Assembly: GCA_013176395.1 (NCBI GenBank) | Contig: JABMLP010000005.1 | Coordinates: 620,001-684,000 of the forward strand | Reading direction: 5' to 3' | DNA length: 64,000 bases | Source of the DNA: Venturia oleaginea | Lineage: Eukaryota > Ascomycota > Dothideomycetes > Venturiales > Venturiaceae | In this document: one piece after another, positions 45,700 through 55,127 of the stretch | How the letters are laid out: the number at the start of each line of letters is the position of its first letter | How positions within the stretch are numbered: the first letter of the stretch is position 1 | Notes under the pieces: model-generated | What the model was told of the DNA's origin: nothing | Seen by the model: the letters and a program-made list of their open reading frames with translations, nothing else | The model's database searches: none | Position numbers and translations under genes: made by a program

Positions 45700-47717
45700 T
45701 CAAAGTAAAGCGGCGCCCAGATATTCGAACTCATCGAGCAATTGCTCCATCTGGCTTAATTGTCGACTTCCAGGCTCTGCTTCGTGCAACTTTTCTGTCA
45801 CAAACGAGTTGCCGTCGCACCCAACCGGTAGACTATACATCGCCGTCGAGGTTGCGGATACGCTTCTGGTGTTGATTGACAATTTCTCGATGCTGCGATT
45901 GAAGTATAGATTAAGCTCTTCATTGCGCAGCGCCCATTCCGGAGGATTCGGCAATCGGTGGGGTGTCGAAATACCGCTGTTGCCGCCTTTGATGGAGCTA
46001 AAGGTCGGTGATTGCGCTTCTATATCACATGACATCTCTGCAGAGCTCGATGACTCTGGTAGCAGGACATTGAATTCCATCTCCTGGGCCGGGCACTTAT
46101 ATTGCAAACTCAAACTCTCCGATGCAGCTCGCATCCTGACGGTATCAGATTGGAAGAAGAGTGGCTCTGGCATCAGGAAATCTGGTAGCGCTGGCAGCTC
46201 CTTGTTGGTGTTGACACTGCTGTTTCTCGAGTGCTGGCAACCCGTCATCTGGAGATCCGTATCATGGTTTGGTGTTTGTGGCCTCTCCTTTGGAAACCTG
46301 AATGGAGAAATGACATCTTCGTCATTGGTTTGAGGTATGCCTGTTGGGATCTGCAAGCCATCCACTGCCCCGTACTCATCCCGGTTCATGGCGGTATTCC
46401 GTAGAGGTGAAGGCGCTCGCTTTCCATTGAGCGACGCTGACCTGCGCGTGGCAAAATCTTCAGAAAACCCTCGTCTGTGCGAGGGTCGGGATGGTCTGCC
46501 GATCTCCTTGTGCGACACGGATCGGCCATGTTCGTTGGCCATGTTCTCTTCTGGAAACGAGTCATTTGTCACTCTGGCCGGTCTTTCCGTCTCCTGAATC
46601 CTGTTGACTTGGCGATCAGGTAAGTGCGTTCCTGGGCCGATGCTAAGTGGCAGATGCCGCGGTGCCGACGATACCTCAGTCGATTCATCTAGGGATTCGA
46701 GAAGACGATCAAGTTGCGATGGCATGGTCACAGGGCGCGAGATATTATTACGAAGCTCACTCATACTCGGAGACTTGGTTCGATGATGCCTCATTGAACC
46801 GGGATGGAGAATACGGCTTCTACCACGTCCACTTTCGGAGTGCGTGAGCTATTGAAGTCAATTAATGTGGCAAATGAAAGGGACCACAACACTCACTGCC
46901 GTGACCGGCCCCTTGAGTTGCATGAAGGCAGATTTGAGTAAGTTAGTCGCGTTGGTGGGCGAGGTAGTTGCAGATTTAATCTCGCGATCCCCCGAACTGG
47001 ACCTAGTATCCCTAGAAGTTGAGCCTTGACCGACGACGGCCGTCCATGGTCGATCTCTTGTTGATGGAGTAAATAAATGTCCCGAGGCCGCAGCGGCTAT
47101 TGCAGTTGTTAGTGAGGGTTTACCGCGAGGAAAATCGACAAGACAACCTTGGATCTGAGTGGGACCACGGCTGCGAGCATACCTTCGGCTGAAGTGATCA
47201 ATTTTGCCAGTTCGGGTTTAGGAGCTGGTCTTGGTGTGAGATATCGGTCATCTGGGTTCAAGGTCTGGACAGCGCTCGATATTGATACTGATGATGACCT
47301 GCTACGACTGACATAGCGTCCAGTATCGTACGGCACCTCGAGGACGTTCAGCGTCTGGCCAGGCAGTAGCGGACAAGCATTCGTTGCAGGTTGAGATGTA
47401 TCATGGAATTCTTCATCATCATCGATGCGATAGAAATACCAATAGGTCCCGCCCATTTTAAGGCCGCCACTGCGAGCTTCGTGGATATCGCTATCGCCAT
47501 CACAAATGATGTCTTTGAACGTGTGACAGCCAGACCAAATTCCGTGACCTCTTCTGCGGTCCTTTATCATAGCATAAGCGCCACTGAAATTGTCCCAAGA
47601 ACCAAGGAGCTCGACCTTGCGAGCATTGGAGTGATTCCTGTTTCGATCAGCTATGACGACTGAGTAATGATGCGACCTGACGCACAATATGAACGTGATT
47701 AGCGTGGTGCTCTCCAT
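45700..47717 (-). CDS. Conserved fungal protein with N-terminal glycogen-binding-like (CBM48/E-set) domain
   Basis: Exons 47717-47183, 47096-46897 and 46848-45700 join in phase to 627 residues, with introns of 86 and 48 bp. I chose ATG 47717 (MESTTLITF) since it starts just before the domain; the frame is open further up. The N-terminus has VELLGSWDNFSGAYAM, WSGCHTFKDIICDG and GGTYWYFYRIDDD. This is the Ig-like fold and GSW-D/N-NF motif of CBM48/AMPK-beta-type glycogen-binding domains. A Pro-rich LLPGQTLNVLEVP follows, then a long Ser-rich regulatory region (SRSRSSSVSISS, HHRTKSPSMSELRNN) and a C-terminal MEQLLDEFEYLGAALL helix. No catalytic domain is seen. Possibly a scaffold or phosphatase/kinase-targeting protein; that is inference. 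Confidence 0.75.
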
Positions 47718-49710
47718 GACAGGCATTCGATGTGATGTACAAAGGTGTGAGATATGTACAGGATGTGAGAGCGAGAAAGACGGAGGTCGAGACCTCAAGA
47801 ATAACCTTGGCGAGCAAATATGTTGATCAGGCTGTTGCTATCAACGGCTTCTGACGGCAAACAGTATTTATGACGGCTGGTGAGCGAAGAGGTTCGGGAG
47901 AGGCCATCCGTCAGTCGCAGGGGCAGAATTAGATCGGATCGGATCTCATTGGTGGTTTGCAAACTGAAGATTTCCAACCAAAGTCTGGTCTTCAACGTGA
48001 TTCTACCTCGATGGTTACCGCTGAAGGAGTCTCATGGAACGACTCGGTAGAGCCAATCACGGATGGTTAGAATTGAAGCGGCGTCTTGGAAGAAATAGGG
48101 TCGGTGGTTTACATGCAGAGGGACAAATGAAACTCTTGTGGATATATAGAGATGAACGGGCGGGCGATGAGTGGGGCAATAGAGGTCTGAGGTTTGGCAA
48201 TGCTAAGGGTATCGAAAAGGGATATCACCGTGCAGATGGACGCTAATAACAGCCACATGGCGTTCACGACGGACAGCCATCAATTTCGCGCCTATAATTA
48301 CCTATTAACTGTCAGCCTGCTACGGCACTGGAAAATGCCAATTTTCGATATTGACCACCCGATTCAGCCTGGTGGTTTCCCTACGTTTCGAGTCTCAGTC
48401 ATGTATGAAAACTCTGGAGAAGGGTTCGGAAGGGACTCCGTATCGCAATGGATGGCTCTGCATCCGCGTGTCCTTGCTTGTTCTTCAACGTCCTCTTCTT
48501 TCCAGCTCCTCCCAGCATCTGCACCCTCTACATGTCGTTCGGACATTACACAGGACAGCGCCAATCCTGTGTCTCTGACAACATGTCCGCGGGCAATCAT
48601 CAGCTGAATTGACTGGTTGGCAAGGCAGCTAAGAAGACACAGCGCGTCTTGGCCATGGCATTGACCACATGTGCTGAGCCAACGTGTCTTGATGGTGCGG
48701 TTCTTTGGTGCCCCGCAGGAGGCTGGAGTCCACAGGAGTGGATGGTGGAAAGAGTAGTCAATCCCAGACGTCCAGTTTCATAAGTTGGAATATTCCAACA
48801 GCTCGGACCGGTTCCTCGCTGCAAGCCACCAATAGAAACTACCTTTCCGGCGATCCGAGCGCAGCAGGGTCCTAGCCGCTGTCAAACTTCCAAATAAAAC
48901 GGCTCCTCTTCTGCTGGCTCAAAGCCCTCCTGCAGGTGTGAGCGTCTATTGTTCTTGTAGCCGCGCATTTCTTTCGACGCTTTCGACGGGCAAGCTCGTT
49001 TCGGTCTGACTGAGCCCTCGACCGTGTGAAGCGTCACGGGCCTGAAAAAGGGGTGAGACAAATCTAATGGTAGTTCCCAATGTCTCGCCCTTTCTATGAT
49101 AGGAGTTGGAAGCTAAGAAACGGAAGCCAGTGTAAGGCGTCGGCATCGTGGAGATACTCCGTAACAGTCCGGTCTCGTCCCAGTTTTTTTTAGCCTCCGA
49201 CAACGACACTGTTTAAATTCCGTTGGCTCGAGCCGCTCGTTGATGAACACAGAAGTTCCGATAAGGATTGCAGATGACCGCGATGACAAAGGCAAATGAG
49301 AGTTGAGTTGCACAAGACAAGAGCTGGGACCAAGTTTGAGAAACAATGGAAATCCACGAAGACGACTTTGCTTTGCGGGTAAAACCACAGTTGAGACAGT
49401 CTGCGGACGAACGAGTTGAGCTGGTATCAAGTGCTGGTCGATCACATGCGAAGCAGCAATGTTGAAAGATTGCAACACAAGAAAGTCTTGAGAAAACAGA
49501 TGAGTAACATCGTTAGCAGCCAAGCAATTCTGCAGGCAGGAGGTTCAATACAAAGCCACAAGAGACTGGCAAGCGCCGTCCTCATCGAAAAGACACCTAC
49601 AGTGGCACAGCGCTATGAAGTCTCAGCCGACAGGAAACGCTTCCATCGCGATTTGGCCAACGCGATAACCTGTAGCGATATTGAAACATCCATTTGACAG
49701 AAATATTGGA
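47718..49710. other. 2 kb without a recognised gene
   Basis: Short frames only. No motif, RNA gene or transposon part was recognised up to the inverted repeat at 49711. Confidence 0.35.
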
Positions 49711-49895
49711 ATCGTCTGAAAGCCGCAGAGACCCACCGCCGTATTCAACGTATCTAATACAGCACACCAACCATCCCCATCTTAACGCGCAACAGCCATC
49801 TCGCCGAAATAATTTCCCAGCTTTGTTAAGAAGTCATGCAAAATATCTGAAGTCCTAGGAATTAAAGAGGCGCGCTTTTTAAAAAAGAGGCTCTA

Positions 49896-51709
49896 ACGTA
49901 TTCCACTACCGAGCCGGCCACTTTTCCTTGGCACGACCAACTCATGTTACGACTCTTCAATTTATCGCTATCAACAATAGATTCCAAGTCCGTCGTGCTA
50001 CTATCTGATTCAGAAGATATCTCGATATCCATTTTACACATTCGCGCATTGTGCCCAGTCGCGCCGCAGTTCCCACAGCGCCTTTGAGTTGGTCGAGCTG
50101 TTTCTTGATCACCACTACTACGAGTATTCTTTGATCCCTGAGGCGCAACAGACGCCTCAGCAGCTACCCGCGCTGCTGCAGTCCCATACTCCATAGTACC
50201 ACCTTACTGGATCCGCTCCCTTTTACGCAATTTTCGCTTCGTCATTACTGCCAATTGCTCTTCAAGCTCGTGGTTTCGTGCAATAAGTAGAGCGTTCTGG
50301 TGTAGCATCACTTCAGCGCCTTTAACAAGCTGGGAAAAGCCTGCCTGCACAGTAACTGGTGATCGAATAAAAGACTCGCTTACGAGCTTGGATTGAGATC
50401 CAAATTCTTGAGTATTGCTTGGAGTCTTCGACTGCCACGGCGTCTCCTATGGTGGGAGTGCTGATGGGGTACGTAGCCGTACTTCAGGGCGATTCAAAAC
50501 TACCTGCACGTTAATAGAGACTAGCCCTACTGCCTCAAAGGCCTTTCGACAATTCTCTTCCGTGAACACGTCGAAAAACGCGTCTTTAAAGGCAGGGAGA
50601 AAGCCTTCCTTGTTGATATGGTACACGCGTCGGCGCGCCAAGTCCCGGATGCGTTGGGAGTACTTGCGCTTTAACGGCGAGAAGCAGACCACGTCAAGGG
50701 GCTGGAGTATATGCGACGAGTGCGATGGCATGCAGAGGTTTAGAATCTTGTTTTCGAGGCAGTAGTCCTTGAAATCCTGGTTGAGATGGCTCTCATGGCC
50801 GTCCAAAATGAGTAGCCTATACCACCCCTCCTGCCGCGCCTTTGTATACGCGTCAAAATGCTTCAACCACCCAAGACCAAGCGCGTTGTTTGTCCAGCCG
50901 TTCTCAGAGACTGAGAGCTTCCAATTCCGTGGTATATCTGCCTCCTCATACCACGCAGAGATAGGAACGCGTCCTTTGTAGATAATAAATGGCGGGGTCG
51001 CATACTCAGTTGCGCAGATGCTCTGAATAACCGTAACCCATTCGCGATCGCCCGGCTGGATGAGTTCAGGCCTTGTACGTCTTTCAGAGGCTGTAACGAC
51101 CTTCATTGACCCAATAACGCCCATCTGGAAGCCAATCTCGTCAAAGTTGTGCGTATCCTTGTCGTGGACGCCGTACTTGGCTTTAGTATCTGCAACTAGC
51201 TTGAACCACGCGCCAATTACTTCTGGATCCTCCTGTAGTATCCTCTGCCTATCCTTTGCTCGATTGAAGGCTATTTTGAGCTCATCTGAGCGCGTTACGA
51301 ATCTCTCAGCCCAGTTTTTGCCTACTGGCTCTCCACCGCGTATACCCAGTAGTTTATCCGCCATATCTGCCACCTCACACGGCCGGGGTGCGAATCCTCG
51401 CGAATCGAGATCGAGGATATATCGGATAATCGTTTGCTCTTCTATCGTAGTGAGCTTATGAAAGTTTGGGCGAGTTTGAGATGGAGAGGTGATTCCGCGG
51501 AGCCGATCAGAGAGCCTTTGGTGTTTAACGTCAAACGCTATAGTAGCGCGCCGTAGGCTTTGAAATTGGCCAGAGGTATAAGCCTGAAGAGCGAGATCAA
51601 TTCTATCTTCTTCTTGAACGGCTATCGCGTTGCATTGTTGAGACATTACGTGTTAAAGAGGATAAGGGCTGTGCCAAGGAAAAGTGGCCGGCTCGGTGGT
51701 GGAATACGT
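49896..51709 (-). mobile_element. Fot1/pogo-type transposon, near full length, nested
   Basis: TA duplicates at 49894-49895 and 51710-51711 flank inverted repeats of about 42 bp that begin ACGTATTCCACYACCGAGCC. The length of 1814 bp fits autonomous Fot elements. It lies near the centre of the palindromic outer element and carries one transposase on the minus strand. Confidence 0.92.
49938..51646 (-). pseudogene. Fot/pogo transposase with two in-frame stops
   Basis: ATG 51646 (MSQQCNAIAVQEEDRIDLAL) opens HTH-psq and CENP-B-like DNA-binding regions. The DDE_1 core follows, with all three acidic positions visible: FDEIGFQMG, LLILDGHESH and LQPLDVVCFSPLKRKY. The frame stops at TAG 50447-50449 (after TPSALPP) but continues in the same frame into a leucine-rich segment (NHELEEQLAVMTKRKLRKRER). 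It stops again at TAA 50204-50206 and ends with a CCHC zinc knuckle (RRCGNCGATGHNARMCK). The last frame then runs through the left inverted repeat, so the original stop is lost or hidden. It is clearly related to the copy at 4951-6386 but more complete. A protein ending at the first stop would keep the catalytic core and lose the zinc knuckle. Confidence 0.88.
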
Positions 51710-51828
51710 TATACAAAAAGAGAGAGATAGAATATATATCTTCTTATTCGGAATAGACTTTTAATATAAGTACGTAGTAGGTAAAAGCCTAGGATTTGAA
51801 GGCAGGATATCATTTCGGCGAGGTGGTT

Positions 51829-53245
51829 CACAAGGTTCCTCAAATCTGACTGCGCAGGGCGCTCGGACCCACCATCCCATCTCAATTTCCACGTATACAC
51901 CAACTTATCGCTCAATTTACCACCACCATGGCGCCTAGAACACCCAAAAGAAAGACTGCAAGGCGAGAATACGATAACACGAAGAGAATGCGATTTTTCC
52001 AGGCCTGGGGTTGCAAGAATGAGGCCGACGGCGTCGGTACAATCGCATACCTCCCTGAAATCAATATACCAACTTCTACCGCACGTAGTTGGCTTCAACT
52101 ACGAGAACTTATTGGTGATGCAGAATTCAGATCACAGAGAAAGAGCAGTTGCATCATAGGGCGGCCTACCAAAGTATCTGCTTCAGATCTTACCCGCCTT
52201 ACCAACCAAGATGACCCCATACACGAAAAAGGCTGGCAGGAACAAGCCAATTCCTGCCCCGGCAAGCCTTCCGCAAAGACATTACAGCGCCACGTATACA
52301 ATGCAGGGGCTAGGCGATTCAAGAAGCGTTATCAGAAGCAGATATCCCAGGCAAATCGGCCAAAGAGGGTTGAATACGGAAAAGAACACGAGAAAAAGAC
52401 CATACTAGGCTTCTGGAGTTGGATTTGGTTCACAGATGAAGCCCATTTTCAGTCAAAAGAACTCGCCAATGCACCTGAATATGAGCTACGCTTTCCAGGG
52501 CAAGAGAGAGGTGTCAATGAGGAGCTAGAAGGCGTTTTGGATGTTACTATTCACGTCGCCGGCGGTATCTCATACAACAAGAAAGGAAACCTCATATTCT
52601 ACAAGGATCCGGCTGAGCCATCAGAGAAGGTCCGTAGGCAAGTCAAGCAGCCTAAACAACTCAAATACGAGCTGGATTCAGTGTACCAAGCCCGGCTGAA
52701 GGTCTGGCAAGACCTAAAGGCAAAGGAGGACGAAACACCAAAAGGAAACTGCATGACACAGGTTTTCTACGCCAAAAAGACACTGCCGTAACACATTGAA
52801 GCTATTCAGGCCTTGGAGAAGCGTCAGCAGCGCAAATACTGGCTTCAAGAGGATGGTGATCCTTCTCACGGAATCAAGTCACCTAACAGTGGCCCTGCAG
52901 TCATAAAAAGAGAAGCAGACCTTCTGTTACTTTTTCACCCTCCTCAATCATGTGATCTCAATCCCATTGAGTCTTGTTGGAACATCATTAAGTCCAGATT
53001 AGCTGGCAGGAGGTGGTCGTCGGTGGCTCATTTCAAGGCTGAAATCCAGGCAGAATGGGACAAGATAACGCTCACAATGATACGGAAAAGGATCAGAGAG
53101 ATGCCGGAGAGATGTAAGATGATTCAGCAAAAACTAGAGATCCATTGCAACTCAAACGTGTGGTAAATAGCATAATATATTCAAGTTCAAAAGATGAGAT
53201 GGTGGGTCCGAGCGCCCTGCGCAGTCATATTTAAGGAACCCTGTG
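51829..53245 (+). mobile_element. Tc1/mariner-like transposon, nested in the right arm of the outer element
   Basis: Inverted repeats of about 52 bp face each other, sharing ACTGCGCAGGGCGCTCGGAC and GTTCCT near the tip. The element of ~1.4 kb carries one DDE transposase. Exact tips and target duplication are uncertain: I do not see a clean TA on both sides, so 51829 and 53245 are approximate. Confidence 0.85.
51928..53166 (+). pseudogene. Tc1-like DDE_3 transposase with one in-frame stop
   Basis: ATG 51928 (MAPRTPKRKTARREYD) starts a helix-turn-helix N-terminal part, with a second one near RPTKVSASDLTRLTN. Catalytic residues of the DDE core are recognisable: Asp about 170 in WFTDEAHFQ, Asp about 309-311 in LQEDGDPSHG and Glu about 348 in LNPIESCWNIIK. 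A TAA at 52789-52791 (after AKKTLP) interrupts the frame between the first and second catalytic residues. The frame then continues unbroken to TAA 53164-53166. Total about 412 codons, long for a Tc1 transposase but usual for fungal DDE_3 types. Inactive as it stands. Confidence 0.9.
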
Positions 53246-53318
53246 GTTGGTGCTGCGGCTGACTGATGTGTATTACGTATCGTAAAGATGGTGGGTCTCT
53301 GCGGCTTTCAGACGATTG

Positions 53319-53687
53319 CGAAATGTTAGGTTCTCATCGCTAACAAATCTTAATTGTGGAGATTGCTGTCATATGAATTCAGGGCATCATAGTAGGTCCT
53401 ACGTCGGGTCAAATTCATATTCGTGTTGCAAATTCCCAGGGTTTCGAGTTCGATTCAGGTCAACCATCGCCGCCCCAGTGGCCTCCGCTGGATGAGGATT
53501 TCTTCTTGGTCTTTTCGCTACTTTTAAGTGAATGGGAAAATTGATACCACTTCAATCACTCCAACAGTGCGCTTTGAATTGCCAGCGTTCAAATTTCTTT
53601 ACATGATTTGGGTTTTTGGGGACCGCCACAGATGACAGGTGTCATCATAGCATGCTGCCATTGGTAAGTATCTCTAGCTCTCAAAAA
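53319..53687. other. Intergenic, 3' of the isochorismatase gene
   Basis: GAGTTCGATTC near 53449 resembles a pol III B box, but no cloverleaf can be drawn. Nothing else. Confidence 0.35.
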
Positions 53688-54386
53688 TTATTTGATGTCG
53701 CTGCTTTGCACAACAGTCCCGAACATGTCGTTCAGTTCGAGAAGCACCATCTATATCTCGTTAGCAGTGTCTCTAAGGCCATAGTCTGAGGAGAGCTCAC
53801 CTTCGTCACATCCTCGCCACTTGCGCCGGGAATGTTTCTGTCGCCAATCGCATCTTCCGGCAGCACAACTTCGTAGCCCAATTGATGCGCTTCTCTAGCA
53901 GTCGTCGAAACACACACATGAGCCTGACAATCATCAGTCATAATCATAAACATCAAGACCGCATGGAGACAAACATACCATATAGCCCACCAAAACAACC
54001 TTCTTCAACCCGAACCCCTCCAGATCCGCTTTCAAACTCGTCTCCGCAAATGCCCCGGGAAATTTCTTCTCAATAACACCCTCCCCATCTTTCGGTTTCA
54101 ATTCATCAAATTCTTCCGCCAACTCTGTTTTTGGCGTAAAAACTGGAGCACCATCTGGAACAGAGTGTTTGACGTGTATGACTTTCCCTTTGGCAGAACG
54201 GTATTTCTCTAATAAAGCGGCAATGGCGGGGCGAGAAGTAGAGAGGTTTGAGACTCTGAGTTTTCCATTGGCGTATTCGTTTTGGGCATCGATTATGATG
54301 AGGACGCTGTCTGTTGGTGTGGCGGTTGAGGGAGGGATCCCCAGGATGTCGGTTTTGAAGGAGGAGGAGGCTTGGAGGGGATTCAT
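53688..54386 (-). CDS. Isochorismatase-family (cysteine) hydrolase
   Basis: Exons 54386-53979, 53923-53801 and 53750-53688 join in phase to 197 residues, the usual size. The catalytic triad of the family is present: Asp33 in [10 protein letters not shown], Lys108 in EKKFPGAF and Cys140 in [11 protein letters not shown]. The C-terminus [19 protein letters not shown] fits the family. Members act on isochorismate, nicotinamide, ureidoacrylate or related amides and ethers; the substrate cannot be told from sequence. No signal peptide is seen, so probably cytosolic. Fungal homologues have been linked to salicylate metabolism in some pathogens, but this copy lacks evidence for that. Introns are 55 and 50 bp. 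Intact. Confidence 0.92.
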
Positions 54387-55127
54387 TTTGTATTTTTGTA
54401 GATTCTTGTTCTTGTATCTTAAATTTAATCAGTATCAGCAGATTATTAAAGGATGCTTGTTCTTATAGTTGTTGTCTCCATCGAGGGGAAATGGTGGGTT
54501 GGACTGGGATCGGTACGTCATCTCGTTGCTCCGAAAATGGAAATTGGGTGGAGCTCTCGGACTCGATCAAATTTCTGCCCGAGGTACCTCTAAACTAGTG
54601 TTATTATCTGCACATTAATATCGATATCGATAACTTTCTGGCGACCTCAAGAAAATGTTTCGCCAGAAATTGATCGATATCGAACTTCAGGTCGCAGACG
54701 TTAGCTTAAATTTAGATGAGATGTTGATTTCTGGAGGCCAGGGGACACGGACACTGACGCGTTCGCTCTCTTCATCAACAACATCCATCTCACCATCCAA
54801 CAACTTCAAATCGAAGCCGATTGAGTTCGTCTTCCAGGACAAGAGTCTCTTCATGGTTGTTACCATATCTCGAGCTAAAGCTGCATTCGTAGCTTCGAGC
54901 TTGGGCGCAAAATTGGCTGAGGCGCGCTTTGCATAGCCTGGATTATCAAGGTGAACGTCGTGAGCGAATCACCCAGCTCATCAAGACGCCGAACATGGAT
55001 ATAACGAGGCCGCAGCCAGCCCGTTTCTTCCATTTTCTTATCTCTCGTCGTCTTTCGTTCCTACAATTCTCTCGTTGCTGAATCTATTCATATTACTAGT
55101 TGATACGGTCACCTACTACACCAAATC
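54387..55127. other. Intergenic with palindrome; small frame of doubtful status
   Basis: Contains the palindrome at 54621-54683. A 93-codon plus frame starts inside its loop (54655) and is probably fortuitous. Confidence 0.35.
54621..54683. repeat. Palindromic 63-bp element, copy 2
   Basis: Arms 54621-54644 and 54660-54683 (24 bp each) are inverted copies with 15 bp between. The left arm begins TCGATATCGATAAC and ends TTCTGGCGA. Arm sequence and geometry match 4319-4380. Confidence 0.75.

Larger units (their letters stand above)
49711..53318. mobile_element. Palindromic (foldback/MITE-like) element split by two nested transposons
   Basis: The outer ends are an exact ~27-bp inverted repeat (left 49711-49737 starting ATCGTCTGAAAGCCGCAGAG; right 53292-53318). 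Weaker inverse similarity continues inward: CTCGCCGAAAT and TCCTAGG occur in both arms. With both inner transposons removed, what remains is about 185 + 119 + 73 bp, almost all palindromic, with no transposase of its own. Possible flanking duplication GAAATATTGGA (49700-49710) versus GAAATGTTAGG (53322-53332), 9 of 11 matching. Confidence 0.6.

Noticed and set aside
49862..49937. Extra C-terminal residues after the zinc knuckle of the nested Fot transposase
   Set aside because: They are encoded by the terminal inverted repeat and flanking DNA, so they are read-through, not original protein.
53440..53465. B-box-like GAGTTCGATTC suggesting a tRNA gene
   Set aside because: No acceptor stem, D-arm or anticodon arm can be drawn upstream at tRNA spacing.
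54655..54936. 93-codon plus-strand frame next to the palindrome
   Set aside because: It starts inside the hairpin loop, and its first residues are encoded by the palindrome arm; composition is Ser/Thr low complexity with no motif.
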